Assembly (NCBI GenBank): GCA_036960305.1
Contig: JBALWA010000012.1
Span: 23,985 to 87,984, forward strand
Source of the DNA: JBALVT01 sp036960305
Lineage (GTDB): Bacteria; Pseudomonadota; Gammaproteobacteria; Pseudomonadales; Halieaceae
Direction of reading: 5' to 3'
DNA length: 64,000 nt
The first letter of the stretch is position 1. Each line of letters opens with the position of its first letter. The notes beneath the pieces were generated by a model. It was not told where the DNA came from. It made no database searches and worked only from the letters and a program-made list of their open reading frames with translations. The translations under genes were made by a program, and so were the position numbers. Below are positions 1-8,317 of this stretch, in pieces.

Positions 1-1
1 G

Positions 2-424
2 GAGTTGCATAAGTTGGGTGAGAAAGGCTACCTGTCCAGCGAGACGGTCGCGCAGCAGGCCAAGCCCAGCAAGATCGAGTATAGCCTGACGGACAAGGGT
101 CGGCAGGTGCTCGCTGAGTGGGTGCTGGGGGAGAGCAAGGTTCAGGAGGCAAAGGACGACCTGATGGTGAAGCTCTACAACCTCAGTCTGGATAATGTCG
201 CCCATCTGATCACCGAGCTGGAACGGCGGCGGGAGCTTGTCATGCAGAGACTCTATCTTTACGAGCGTATCCGTAGGCGGCATTACGATGATCCAGAGGC
301 TTTACCTATCAGACGCAAGGGTGTGTACCTCGCTCTGGCGGCGGGGGTGTCCCAGGGGGAGGAGTTTCTACGCTGGTGTGACGATGCTTTGACGATGCTG
401 GCAAGGGTTGAGGCGCTGAGTTGA
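2..424 (+). CDS. PadR family transcriptional regulator, 5' truncated by window edge
   Basis: The reading frame is already open at the left edge, so the N-terminal part of the winged helix lies outside the window. The visible part begins in the recognition-helix/wing region (ELHKLGEKGYL, then YSLTDKGRQVLAEW), which is the usual PadR winged-helix ending. It continues into a helical C-terminal dimerisation domain with alternating Arg/Glu/Leu residues (ELERRRELVMQRLYLYERI). PadR proteins are small dimeric repressors that often respond to phenolic or amphipathic compounds. The target cannot be told because the upstream neighbour is missing. Family assignment is from the domain pattern; function is inferred. 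Confidence 0.8.
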   Translation, partial: ELHKLGEKGYLSSETVAQQAKPSKIEYSLTDKGRQVLAEWVLGESKVQEAKDDLMVKLYNLSLDNVAHLITELERRRELVMQRLYLYERIRRRHYDDPEALPIRRKGVYLALAAGVSQGEEFLRWCDDALTMLARVEALS

Positions 425-531
425 ATATTGGCAGGCATCAGAGGCTCCCTGTCAACGGCGAGCTTAACTGGTTAAAGTAAATCCATGCTGGTAGGATACC
501 AAACCCACATTTCAAAAAGGTGGCGAAGCAC

Positions 532-1053
532 ATGTTTGAACGAAATAAGAACAAACCAGCGGCTGGGGCGGTGGAGAAACCGAATCGGCCGCAATCCCCT
601 GCAGTACCCACCACCCCGGATTCTGTAGCCGCGAGGAGTGAAGCAATGATTGGACCGAGTATTGTAATAAAAGGCACCGTGTCAGGTGATGAAGACCTGC
701 TTGTGCAGGGCCGGGTTGAAGGAAAAATCGAGCTAAATGAACATGTGGTCTCAGTGGGCGAATCCGGTCGTGTCGCGGCTGATATTTTTGCCAAGGCAGT
801 GAATATCGATGGTGAGGTCACCGGCGATATTACGGGGAATGAGAAAGTGGTTATTTCCAAGTCGGGTAATGTGCGCGGAAATATCGTTGCCCCACGGGTG
901 ACCCTTGAAGATGGCGCCATTTTCAAGGGCAGTATTGACATGGATCCAGGTGATGCTGCTGTAAAAAAGGTTTCCCTTGCGCCCGGGGTGTCTTCGAGTA
1001 GCTCGGGTTCAGATGATGGCTCACCCGCGTTTGACCTGAAGAGTAACGGATAG
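532..1053 (+). CDS. bactofilin family cytoskeletal protein
   Basis: Bactofilins polymerise without nucleotide into filaments that organise cell-wall or polysaccharide enzymes at the membrane. The protein has a short, polar, Pro-rich N-terminus (about 35 residues). A central right-handed beta-helix domain follows, with the regular turns GPSIVIKGTVSGDEDLLVQGRVEGKIE, then VGESGRVAADIFAKAVNIDGEVTGDI, then VVISKSGNVRGNI (given as separate turns). The tail is disordered and Ser-rich. I chose the ATG at 532 because AGGTGG (518-523) sits 8 nt ahead of it; an in-frame GTG at 520 overlaps that ribosome binding site. The next gene starts about 40 nt downstream, so it probably heads a small operon with the methyltransferase-like gene and the acyltransferase. 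Confidence 0.88.
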   Translation: MFERNKNKPAAGAVEKPNRPQSPAVPTTPDSVAARSEAMIGPSIVIKGTVSGDEDLLVQGRVEGKIELNEHVVSVGESGRVAADIFAKAVNIDGEVTGDITGNEKVVISKSGNVRGNIVAPRVTLEDGAIFKGSIDMDPGDAAVKKVSLAPGVSSSSSGSDDGSPAFDLKSNG

Positions 1054-1095
1054 CAAACAGCCGCCTTCTAGCGGTCTCATTGGAACGGCAGCCCC

Positions 1096-1683
1096 ATGAC
1101 AGCCAAACAGACTTCGAAGCTGTTGTCTTCCCTGTTTTCGCGTATCGATATAGAGGAGCGCTTAACAGTGCTCCACATTGGCCCGGCTCTGCCCGAAACG
1201 GTCGAATACTTCTCGAACTTTCGCTGCAAGTTGTTTTTTGTCGACCTGTTTTCAGAGTTACCACAGTCATCCGATGAAGAGGGAGCCCCTTCCCTTGAAG
1301 AGCAGTTCGCCGGATTGCTGGATTTCCCCGAGGGTACGAAATTCGATCTCTGCCTTTTTTGGGATATCTTTAACTTCCTCGATTCTATTGCTATTGCGGC
1401 TTTCCTGGGTGAATTGAGGCCTTATGTTACTTCCAGTACGCTTGCCCACGGTTTCGCTGCTTATAAACGCAGCACACCGCAGACCGGTCACCTCTATGGT
1501 ATTGCGGATCAGGGAACGGTGAACATCAGGCCACGGGGGCAGCTAATGAGTACCTATACGCCCCATGCCCAGAACGAACTAAAATCTCGTCTCGATTACT
1601 TTGGCATCAGTCGCAGCGTACTTTTGCCGGATAGTCGACTCGAATTATTGTTTTCCATTTCCCAGCCGGGAAAGCTGGCTTAA
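1096..1683 (+). CDS. conserved hypothetical protein, possibly methyltransferase-like fold
   Basis: This 195-residue cytosolic protein has no signal peptide. The stretch RLTVLHIGPALPETVEYF followed by LFFVDLF resembles the first two strands of a class I SAM-dependent methyltransferase (strand, glycine loop, acidic end of strand two). The later FDLCLFWDIFNFLD resembles motif IV, where the chemistry normally sits. The canonical GxGxG is degenerate (GPALPET), so catalytic competence is doubtful. It lies between bactofilin and an acyltransferase, suggesting a role in envelope or polysaccharide biogenesis, but that is only guilt by association. It could equally be a non-catalytic Rossmann-like protein. 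Confidence 0.5.
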   Translation: MTAKQTSKLLSSLFSRIDIEERLTVLHIGPALPETVEYFSNFRCKLFFVDLFSELPQSSDEEGAPSLEEQFAGLLDFPEGTKFDLCLFWDIFNFLDSIAIAAFLGELRPYVTSSTLAHGFAAYKRSTPQTGHLYGIADQGTVNIRPRGQLMSTYTPHAQNELKSRLDYFGISRSVLLPDSRLELLFSISQPGKLA

Positions 1684-1725
1684 TAGTGTGGTATTCTGCG
1701 CCGCTGATGACTTCGGGACCTAACG

Positions 1726-2769
1726 TTGACAGTACACGCCAGCCGACTGATTGATTACGATGGCAATCGTCGTAATAATTTTACGATATTGAGGATAGTG
1801 CTCGCCTGGCTGGTACTTTATCGTCACGCCTATCCCATTCAGTTTACTCCGGGCGCCAAGGATCCTCTGCAACTATTGTTTCTTGGTTCAGCTACCGCGG
1901 GAGAAATTGCGGTAAACGGCTTTTTTGCCATCAGCGGTTTTCTGGTTGTAGCCAGCTTGGTAAGGCGAGGCGTCAAGGACTATTCACTGTCTCGCATACT
2001 GCGAATCTACCCCGCCCTGATACTTTGCACGGTGTTGTCTGTTTTTGTTTTGGGTCCCCTGTTCACCACACTTTCCCTCAGTGACTATTTTTCTCGTTCA
2101 GCCACTTTCGACTATCTGTGGAATGCGCTGGGTGTTTTGCGTATGGAATGGAGTCTACCGGGCGTGTTTGAGTCGAATGCACGCCGAGCAGTCAACGGCT
2201 CGCTCTGGTCGATTACAGTGGAAACCCGATGCTATATTCTATTGGCTGTCGCGGGGCTTTTCGGTGCGTTCAGGGACAGGACCACAGCGAATTTTTTGAT
2301 GATAGCGGTATTTCTGTTTAGCCTGGGTTTTTTCGCGGATGTGCCTCTTATCGGTATCAATCCGAAATGGTCAAGGCCGGGGCTGTTTTTCCTGATTGGT
2401 GTCTTTTTCTACGTTAATCGAGACCGCGTATACCTCGACATCAGGCTGGCTTTACTGGCTGCGATATTGGCGTATAGCTCTTTTGGTACCCCATGGTATC
2501 CCCATGTCTTTCCGCTATCGTTTGTCTATTTGATATTTTATCTGGCCTATACCACACGGTACATTGATACCGACGGAAAAATTGGCGACATATCCTATGG
2601 GATATATATCTACGCTTTTCCCGTGCAGCAAATGGTAGCGCACCTGTTTCCGGATTTTACGCCGCTGAAAAATGTAGCACTGTCGACCCTGGTGGTCATT
2701 CCAATGGCATACCTTTCGTGGCATTACATTGAAAAACCCTGCCTCCGACTCAAACAAAAACTGAGTTGA
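1726..2769 (+). CDS. acyltransferase 3 family membrane protein (OafA/YrhL type)
   Basis: This integral membrane O-acyltransferase of 347 residues has about ten predicted hydrophobic helices. The N-terminal signature FTILRIVLAWLVLYRHAY carries the Arg and the His of the family's active-site region (R-x(n)-H near the end of helix 1). Members transfer acetyl or other acyl groups to sugars of O-antigen, exopolysaccharide or peptidoglycan across the inner membrane. The start is a TTG at 1726; no in-frame ATG precedes the conserved helix, so the exact start is uncertain. The stop lies 1 nt before the nuclease ATG at 2771, indicating co-transcription. Confidence 0.85.
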   Translation: MTVHASRLIDYDGNRRNNFTILRIVLAWLVLYRHAYPIQFTPGAKDPLQLLFLGSATAGEIAVNGFFAISGFLVVASLVRRGVKDYSLSRILRIYPALILCTVLSVFVLGPLFTTLSLSDYFSRSATFDYLWNALGVLRMEWSLPGVFESNARRAVNGSLWSITVETRCYILLAVAGLFGAFRDRTTANFLMIAVFLFSLGFFADVPLIGINPKWSRPGLFFLIGVFFYVNRDRVYLDIRLALLAAILAYSSFGTPWYPHVFPLSFVYLIFYLAYTTRYIDTDGKIGDISYGIYIYAFPVQQMVAHLFPDFTPLKNVALSTLVVIPMAYLSWHYIEKPCLRLKQKLS

Positions 2770-2770
2770 T

Positions 2771-3427
2771 ATGAGCAGGGCGCGCAAAAACTCTGGGCCA
2801 GGTCGCTATAGAAAATTCCGTGTATTGCTGCTGGCCCTGGTCGGCCTGTCCGTAGTCCAGTATCTGAAACAAGGCGAGGTCAGCTGGCCCGTTGATGTTT
2901 ATCAGCATGTTTCATCGACGGTGTTGGATTATACGTCCAGACCTGAGGCAGGGTGGCGCAAGGCCAGCGAGACGCTAAATGACCTGGTCCCGGCGGAGGG
3001 CAACCCGGGAACATTCGACTTCACGGGTACTGTGGTCAGGGTTTTCGATGGTGATACGGTGTCTGTACTGGATAGTAGTGGTAGTCAACACAGGGTCCGC
3101 CTTCATGGGATCGACACACCTGAATACGACCAGCCCCATGGGCGGCAGGCCTCCCGGGCGCTTCAACAGCTGTTGGCTGATAGGAAGGTGGGCATTGTGG
3201 TAAAGGATATAGACCGCCTGGATCGCACCGTGGCAGTGGTTTATCTGGACGGGGTGAATATTAATTTGTCTATGGTCAGCACCGGCGATGCCTGGTGGTA
3301 TAGGCACTATGCCAGTTCCGATCGTGCGCTGCGTCTTGCAGAACGCGGGGCACAAGATAAAAGGCTTGGCCTCTGGGGTGCTAAAGACCCAGTGCCTCCC
3401 TGGGAGTGGCGTCGCGGTAGACGCTAG
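2771..3427 (+). CDS. staphylococcal nuclease-like (thermonuclease) protein, membrane anchored
   Basis: The N-terminus is basic and followed by one hydrophobic segment (about residues 18-32, VLLLALVGLSVVQYL), suggesting a signal anchor with the nuclease domain in the periplasm. The SNase fold is clear: GTVVRVFDGDTVSV, then VRLHGIDTPEYDQPHG with the Arg and Glu equivalent to catalytic R35 and E43, then DRLDRTVAVVYLDGVNIN with the second catalytic Arg, and the terminal GLWG...PWEWR common to bacterial homologues. It would hydrolyse DNA or RNA in a calcium-dependent manner, perhaps for nutrient scavenging. It is coupled to the preceding acyltransferase gene with 1 nt spacing. Confidence 0.9.
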   Translation: MSRARKNSGPGRYRKFRVLLLALVGLSVVQYLKQGEVSWPVDVYQHVSSTVLDYTSRPEAGWRKASETLNDLVPAEGNPGTFDFTGTVVRVFDGDTVSVLDSSGSQHRVRLHGIDTPEYDQPHGRQASRALQQLLADRKVGIVVKDIDRLDRTVAVVYLDGVNINLSMVSTGDAWWYRHYASSDRALRLAERGAQDKRLGLWGAKDPVPPWEWRRGRR

Positions 3428-3500
3428 GTTGAGGCGCAATTGGCTTGTAAGACACAGGTGGCTGTTGGATAATCTCAGGCCCATCCCGTTGGAGAGAATA

Positions 3501-4145
3501 ATGTTAATAAACCGTGTATTACTGTTGCGAATGCTTCTGGCAGGCCTGTTGGCTATTGCTGTTGCTGGCTGCAGCAATTCTTCTGAAATCACACATTCTT
3601 ATGTCGATCCGGTGTTAAAGAAACTCGATCTCGATGGGGTTTTTGTCGTGGGTGTCGCACAGAAGGAGACAGCGCGGGCAGATTTTGAAGATGCCTTTGC
3701 CAAGGCCTTGAGTCGTCGCGGCGTGCGGGCTGAGGCCAGCTACAAACTGGTACCGGGCTTGAAGCCTGACTCGGAAGAAATAATTGCGGCTGCTAAAAAA
3801 GCCGGGCTCGATACCATCCTCGTGACTCGTTATATTGGCAAGTCCTCTGAAGAGGTTTATCACCCAGGCACCATATACTACGGTGTAACACCAGCCTATG
3901 GAGCGGGCTATCACGGAGGATTCGGAGGCTACTACGGCCATGCCTATGAAGTGGCCTATGAACAACCTGTCTGGACGGCAAATGTCACTCATACCCTCAT
4001 TTCAGATCTTTATATCACAGCGTCCGGCGAGCACATGTGGCAGGCGGTCTCCGATACGATACAGGCCAGCGGGGATAAGAAGCTGCGAAATGACGCCATC
4101 GGCGGTTTGATCGGCAATTTGAAGGATCAAGGCTTGCTCGACTAG
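3501..4145 (+). CDS. DUF4136-like lipoprotein
   Basis: This is a 214-residue predicted outer-membrane lipoprotein. The signal peptide ends in the lipobox AVAGC (Cys near residue 25), and the mature protein starts with a Ser/Asn-rich linker. The domain pattern (an early Val-Asp segment, a central Gly/Tyr-rich loop YGAGYHGGFGGYYGH, then alternating strands WTANVTHTLISDLYI) resembles lipoproteins of the DUF4136 type, but the match is loose. The ATG at 3501 is preceded by GGAGAG at 3491-3496. Function is unknown. It stands alone between the nuclease gene and gspA. Confidence 0.7.
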   Translation: MLINRVLLLRMLLAGLLAIAVAGCSNSSEITHSYVDPVLKKLDLDGVFVVGVAQKETARADFEDAFAKALSRRGVRAEASYKLVPGLKPDSEEIIAAAKKAGLDTILVTRYIGKSSEEVYHPGTIYYGVTPAYGAGYHGGFGGYYGHAYEVAYEQPVWTANVTHTLISDLYITASGEHMWQAVSDTIQASGDKKLRNDAIGGLIGNLKDQGLLD

Positions 4146-4226
4146 CTATGGGCTCAGCCATGGTATTGCGTCTCCCGCTTGGGCATAATGAGTGCTCCGG
4201 CGTCGAGAAGATAAAGTAGCCACCCG

Positions 4227-5894
4227 ATGTACTATCAGTATTTTGGTCTCAATGAAGCTCCTTTTTCGATAGCAGTCAATCCGCGCTATCTGTTCATGAG
4301 CGCTCGACATCGCGATGCATTGGCCCATTTGCTCTATGGGGTTGGGTCTGGCGGTGGCTTTATTTTATTGACTGGGGAAGTAGGGACCGGAAAAACCACG
4401 ATCAATCGCTGCCTGCTTGAGCAGCTACCTGAAGATACCGATATAGCCATAATTCTCAATCCAGCCCTCAATGCCCTTGAGCTACTCGCTACTGCCTGCG
4501 ACGAGTTAGGCATAAGCTATGATCCCTACAATCACAGCCTTAAAACCCTTACCGATAAGTTACATGCGTTCCTGCTGGCAAATTATGCGCGCGGGCGCAA
4601 TACCGTTTTGATGATTGACGAAGCCCAGCACCTCGATTTTGACGTGCTTGAGCAAATCCGCTTATTGACCAATCTGGAAACCAATACTCGCAAACTGCTG
4701 CAGATCATTCTCATAGGCCAACCTGAACTGGTTGAGTTGCTAAATAAGCCGGAATTGCGTCAGCTGAACCAGAGGATTACGGCCCGCTACAATCTTGAAC
4801 CCCTGAACCAACAGGAGACAGCGGCCTATATAAAGCACCGGTTGGAGGTGGCTGGACTGGCGCCAGGGCTTGAGCTGTTCCCCGCTAAGGTGGTCCGTGG
4901 AATATACAAATACACGCGGGGTATCCCGCGCCTGATTAATGTGCTGTGTGATCGCATTCTGTTGGGTACTTATGGGCGCAACAAAAAGCGCGCTGACATG
5001 GCTATGTTAAACCTGGCTGCACGCGAGGTGTTGGGTTCGGAGCCTACACTGGCGCGTCGAAGGACCAGGAAAATTGTAATCGTCATCGCGGCGATTGCTT
5101 TGCTGGCAGAGGGCGTATGGCTGGGATTGTGGTGGCTGCAACTCGAATCAAGCAGCGCCAATACTCAGCAGGCTGTCGCAATCTTACCCGCTGCGCCCGA
5201 AGTTCCAAACGAGGCTTATCTGCAAACGGACAGTGACCAGGAGACCATATCACCGGCTGCTAGTCGACCCACGCCCTGGTTGCTGCCACCCGCTTTGGCG
5301 TTTGCCAATTTGTGGTCGGTGTTTTCTGTTATGCCTGTGGTAGCAGATATTTGTTCCCAGGCATCATCACCCGAAGTGGCCTGCATTGAGGACAAGGCTG
5401 AGACCTGGGAGGAGCTTCGTGGCCTGGATCGGCCCATCGTGCTGGATATGGTGACACCAGAGCGTTTTGCGGCGAGCACGCTGTTGCTCGGCATCGAGGG
5501 AAGCGCGGCATATGTTTACACCGATACGGGCATAGACCGTATCGCTCTGGCAGAGCTCGGTCCATCATGGTCTGGTGCCTATTACTTTCTCTGGCATCCG
5601 CCCCGCGGATTTGGCGGGCTGTTAACCGTGGGCGATAGTGGTCCGGCTGTGGCTGAAGTAGCCCAGTTATTTGCACGCTTGGACGAACAGGACCTTGCGC
5701 TTACAGATGATGAGTTTAATTCAGCGTTGAAATCGCGAGTCAGCTTGTTTCAGCGCAGGAATCAGTTGAAGGACGACGGCGTGATTGGCGCCAGGACCCT
5801 CTTGAAGTTGAACGAACAATTGGGCGTTAGTGTCACCAACGCCAGGGCGAGGGAAAGGCTGGCACAACAGACTGATGAGGCGGTATTGCGATGA
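4227..5894 (+). CDS. gspA: type II secretion assembly ATPase GspA/ExeA
   Basis: This 555-residue inner-membrane AAA+ ATPase, with GspB, helps insert the secretin GspD through the peptidoglycan. The N-terminal signature MYYQYFGLNEAPFSI is typical. Walker A GEVGTGKT is at residues 50-57 and Walker B LMIDEAQHL at about 128-136. A membrane helix follows at about residues 285-305 (IVIVIAAIALLAEGVWLGLWW). The periplasmic half ends in a peptidoglycan-binding domain (GDSGPAVAEVAQLF ... FQRRNQLKDDGVIGARTLLKL). gspB follows 33 nt downstream, as in Aeromonas exeAB. No other type II secretion genes are in the window. Confidence 0.93.
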   Translation: MYYQYFGLNEAPFSIAVNPRYLFMSARHRDALAHLLYGVGSGGGFILLTGEVGTGKTTINRCLLEQLPEDTDIAIILNPALNALELLATACDELGISYDPYNHSLKTLTDKLHAFLLANYARGRNTVLMIDEAQHLDFDVLEQIRLLTNLETNTRKLLQIILIGQPELVELLNKPELRQLNQRITARYNLEPLNQQETAAYIKHRLEVAGLAPGLELFPAKVVRGIYKYTRGIPRLINVLCDRILLGTYGRNKKRADMAMLNLAAREVLGSEPTLARRRTRKIVIVIAAIALLAEGVWLGLWWLQLESSSANTQQAVAILPAAPEVPNEAYLQTDSDQETISPAASRPTPWLLPPALAFANLWSVFSVMPVVADICSQASSPEVACIEDKAETWEELRGLDRPIVLDMVTPERFAASTLLLGIEGSAAYVYTDTGIDRIALAELGPSWSGAYYFLWHPPRGFGGLLTVGDSGPAVAEVAQLFARLDEQDLALTDDEFNSALKSRVSLFQRRNQLKDDGVIGARTLLKLNEQLGVSVTNARARERLAQQTDEAVLR

Positions 5895-5927
5895 TGCCCG
5901 GTCACATTCCAGTAAGCGAGGTGTTCT

Positions 5928-6755
5928 GTGTCCCTGATACTTGAAGCACTCAATCGTTCTCGCAAAGAGCGGCAATCCAAGAGTGCTGCCCCAAACCTCG
6001 ATACGCCCGATTATACGGAGAGCGCTGCCGAAGAAAGAAGCTGGGTGAGGGTTTTACCGTGGCTGGGATTGCTTGTGGCGGTGATGGTTATCGTCTTATT
6101 GCTGGTTGACAGATCTGGGCAGCCACCTTTGGCCGCCGTCGCTGTGACAGTGGAAGCGCCCGAAAACAAGGCAGCTCCTGCGCCCAGGCAAGCGGTTCCC
6201 GCACCGAGACCCCCGCGAGAAGTCGAGCCCCTGCCGACAGTACCCCCTCGCAGTAACGCCAGGCCTTCACTACCAGGAACTGACTCAGCCGAGGTGGCTG
6301 CGCTCTATGGCGAGCAGCGCGAACTTGCTGCGGTGGTTCCTGAGGAACAAATCCAGAGACGGGATCTGCCGGCAGCGCCTAAGGAGAAGGAAACACCGCT
6401 TCTCGTTGAGAGCGCTGAAGTTTCACAGACAGTGGAGCCAATTGACATCGAGGCCGTGCTTGCCCAAACGAAGGAGGGACTTAAAAATGCGGACCTTCAG
6501 GAACACGCGGCGCCCTTTATCAGCGAGTTATCCCAGCAGGAGAAAAATGGAATACCGACGATCTTATACAGCCGCCACGACTACTCCTCTAACGCGACAC
6601 AGTCATTGGTGATACTTAATGGGGCTAGTGTGAAGGCCGGAGATCGGTTGGCTGCGGGCGTTACTCTTGAAGAAATTCTCCCCGGCTCTATTGTACTCAG
6701 CCATCGAGGCACGCAATTTCGGCTGCGTGCGCTCAATAGCTGGGTTAACCTCTAA
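5928..6755 (+). CDS. gspB: type II secretion protein GspB
   Basis: This is the partner of GspA. The N-terminus MSLILEALNRSRKERQ is the hallmark of GspB/ExeB. A single membrane helix spans about residues 41-61 (LPWLGLLVAVMVIVLLLV). A long Pro/Glu-rich periplasmic linker follows, then a C-terminal globular T2SSB domain (about 210-275, PTILYSRHDYSS ... FRLRALNSWVNL). In the family this domain contacts the secretin and peptidoglycan during secretin assembly. The start is GTG with GCGAGG upstream. It overlaps the convergent lipoprotein gene by 4 nt, leaving no room for a conventional terminator. Confidence 0.92.
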   Translation: MSLILEALNRSRKERQSKSAAPNLDTPDYTESAAEERSWVRVLPWLGLLVAVMVIVLLLVDRSGQPPLAAVAVTVEAPENKAAPAPRQAVPAPRPPREVEPLPTVPPRSNARPSLPGTDSAEVAALYGEQRELAAVVPEEQIQRRDLPAAPKEKETPLLVESAEVSQTVEPIDIEAVLAQTKEGLKNADLQEHAAPFISELSQQEKNGIPTILYSRHDYSSNATQSLVILNGASVKAGDRLAAGVTLEEILPGSIVLSHRGTQFRLRALNSWVNL

Positions 6756-7162
6756 CCAGGAGCCTGCCCTTTCTTACGCATTTTTTCTGCTTCTCTCGGG
6801 CTCTTGTCCGCGTCGCGCCATAACTTCGCATCTGCTGCGCTAAATTTTTTCTCACGCCACTCGTAGGCGTCCTTGAGGCTGAAGCCAGCTGCGTGCCAGG
6901 CGCCTGCCTCTGAGGCTGAAAAATGTGCATCGTGCCAGGCAGTAACATTGTGAGGAATGGTGATGCCCTGGTCGTGCCATGTCTGAACTGTGCCGGAAGT
7001 GAAACCCATTTCCCGGTAGTGGGCAGCCTCCTCAGCGCTAACACCCATTGCCTGGAGTTTGTTGGCCTCGGCAGGAGAGTAGCCGTCCCAGGAAGGTGAT
7101 GAACCACAGGCCGTCAGTGCGAGTGCAAAAATGCTAAAGCACAGGTTCTTTGTAATATTCAT
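6752..7162 (-). CDS. small lipoprotein with tandem Trp-rich helical repeats
   Basis: This is a 136-residue predicted lipoprotein. The signal peptide ends at ALALTAC. Almost the whole mature protein is a degenerate repeat of about 16-18 residues built on the pattern (G/K)-(F/I)-(S/T)-x(2)-(D/E)-A-x(2)-W-(H/R)-(D/E). Examples are GFTSGTVQTWHDQG, HFSASEAGAWHAAG, GFSLKDAYEWREKK and KFSAADAKLWRDAD; six to seven copies can be counted. I chose the ATG at 7162 because an upstream extension would put 14 polar residues before the signal peptide. I do not recognise a function. The short helical repeats suggest a binding or scaffold role in the periplasm. Confidence 0.72.
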   Translation of the reverse strand: MNITKNLCFSIFALALTACGSSPSWDGYSPAEANKLQAMGVSAEEAAHYREMGFTSGTVQTWHDQGITIPHNVTAWHDAHFSASEAGAWHAAGFSLKDAYEWREKKFSAADAKLWRDADKSPREAEKMRKKGQAPG

Positions 7163-7294
7163 TATGGGTGGTGCCTCAATGCTATTGTAATTTCGGAGCG
7201 TCATTTTAACGCATAGTTGGTCTGACAGCTAATTGTCTATCTCGGCCACTACTTGTGCTAATCTGCTCGCTGTTGAGGGATGGAGTAAGGATTC

Positions 7295-8317
7295 ATGCAT
7301 GTTTTTGTGACCGGAGCCACGGGCTTTATTGGCTTTCATACGGTTCTGGCCCTGTTGGAGGCCGGTCACACCGTGCGCCTGGGTGTGCGAAATCTTGAGA
7401 AAATGAACGCCCTCTATGAAGCCCACGGGATAGAGATTACAGATTATGCCCTGGGGGAGATCACCGACAAAAAGGCTGTCGATGCTGCGTTGCAGGGCTG
7501 TGATGCAGTGGTTCACACGGCGGCGATGGTCAGTCTGGATGCCAACCTTGCGGAGCAGATGTACCACACCAATGTCACGGGGACGAAGTTGGTCATTGGC
7601 GGTGCTGTAGAGCAAGGTATTGAGTCGATAGTTCATGTGTCGAGTGCCGCGGCGGTATTTGACCGTTTTGCACCAGTGGTAGATGAAAGCTTGCCGCTGG
7701 CTGAGCAGACCTCAGCCTATGGACGCTCTAAGTCAGACAGTGAAAAGTTTGTGCGCGGTTTGATCAGTGAGGGGGCGAGGGTTGCCATTACCTATCCCTC
7801 AAGCGTACTGGGGCCGCAGGACCCGGCTATGAGCGAGGGCAACCAGGGTATTGCCATATTCTTTAACCAGACCTTTGTAAAAACCAGCTCCGGGATGCAG
7901 ATTATCGATGTTCGGGATCTGGCCAGGGTGCATGTGGCCCTTCTGGAAGATCAAAGTTCAGGTTCTTATCTGGTCTCAGGCCATTTTCGAAGCTGGGATG
8001 AGTTGGGTGATACCCTGGACAGGGTGACCGGGCGTACCCTGCGCAAATTCAAAATTCCCGGTTGGATGCTGCGCGGCCTGGGTGCTGCAGTGGACTTTAG
8101 CAGTAAATATATTTCCTTTGATACCTTGTTCACAGGCGAGGCCGCGATGTATGGCACGCAGTGGGTTTACGTGGACGACCGCAAGGTGCGCGAGGCTTTG
8201 GCTATTCGCTACCTGCCACTTGAGACAACATTGGCGGATACCATTCGCTGGTTGGCCGATGCTGGTCATATTGAAGCCTACTGGGCGGAGCGCCTGGATA
8301 AGGGTTCGGATCTATAG
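7295..8317 (+). CDS. NAD(P)-dependent epimerase/dehydratase (extended SDR)
   Basis: This 340-residue extended short-chain dehydrogenase opens directly with the Rossmann motif FVTGATGFIG (residues 4-13). The conserved HTAA and SSAAAV strands follow, and the catalytic Tyr/Lys pair is seen as AYGRSKSDSE. It resembles dihydroflavonol reductase/3-beta-HSD type atypical enzymes more than sugar epimerases. The substrate is unknown; hydroxysteroid or hydroxy-acyl substrates are plausible given the lipid genes later in the window, but that is inference. It ends convergently with, and overlaps by 6 nt, the alkaline phosphatase gene. Confidence 0.85.
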   Translation: MHVFVTGATGFIGFHTVLALLEAGHTVRLGVRNLEKMNALYEAHGIEITDYALGEITDKKAVDAALQGCDAVVHTAAMVSLDANLAEQMYHTNVTGTKLVIGGAVEQGIESIVHVSSAAAVFDRFAPVVDESLPLAEQTSAYGRSKSDSEKFVRGLISEGARVAITYPSSVLGPQDPAMSEGNQGIAIFFNQTFVKTSSGMQIIDVRDLARVHVALLEDQSSGSYLVSGHFRSWDELGDTLDRVTGRTLRKFKIPGWMLRGLGAAVDFSSKYISFDTLFTGEAAMYGTQWVYVDDRKVREALAIRYLPLETTLADTIRWLADAGHIEAYWAERLDKGSDL

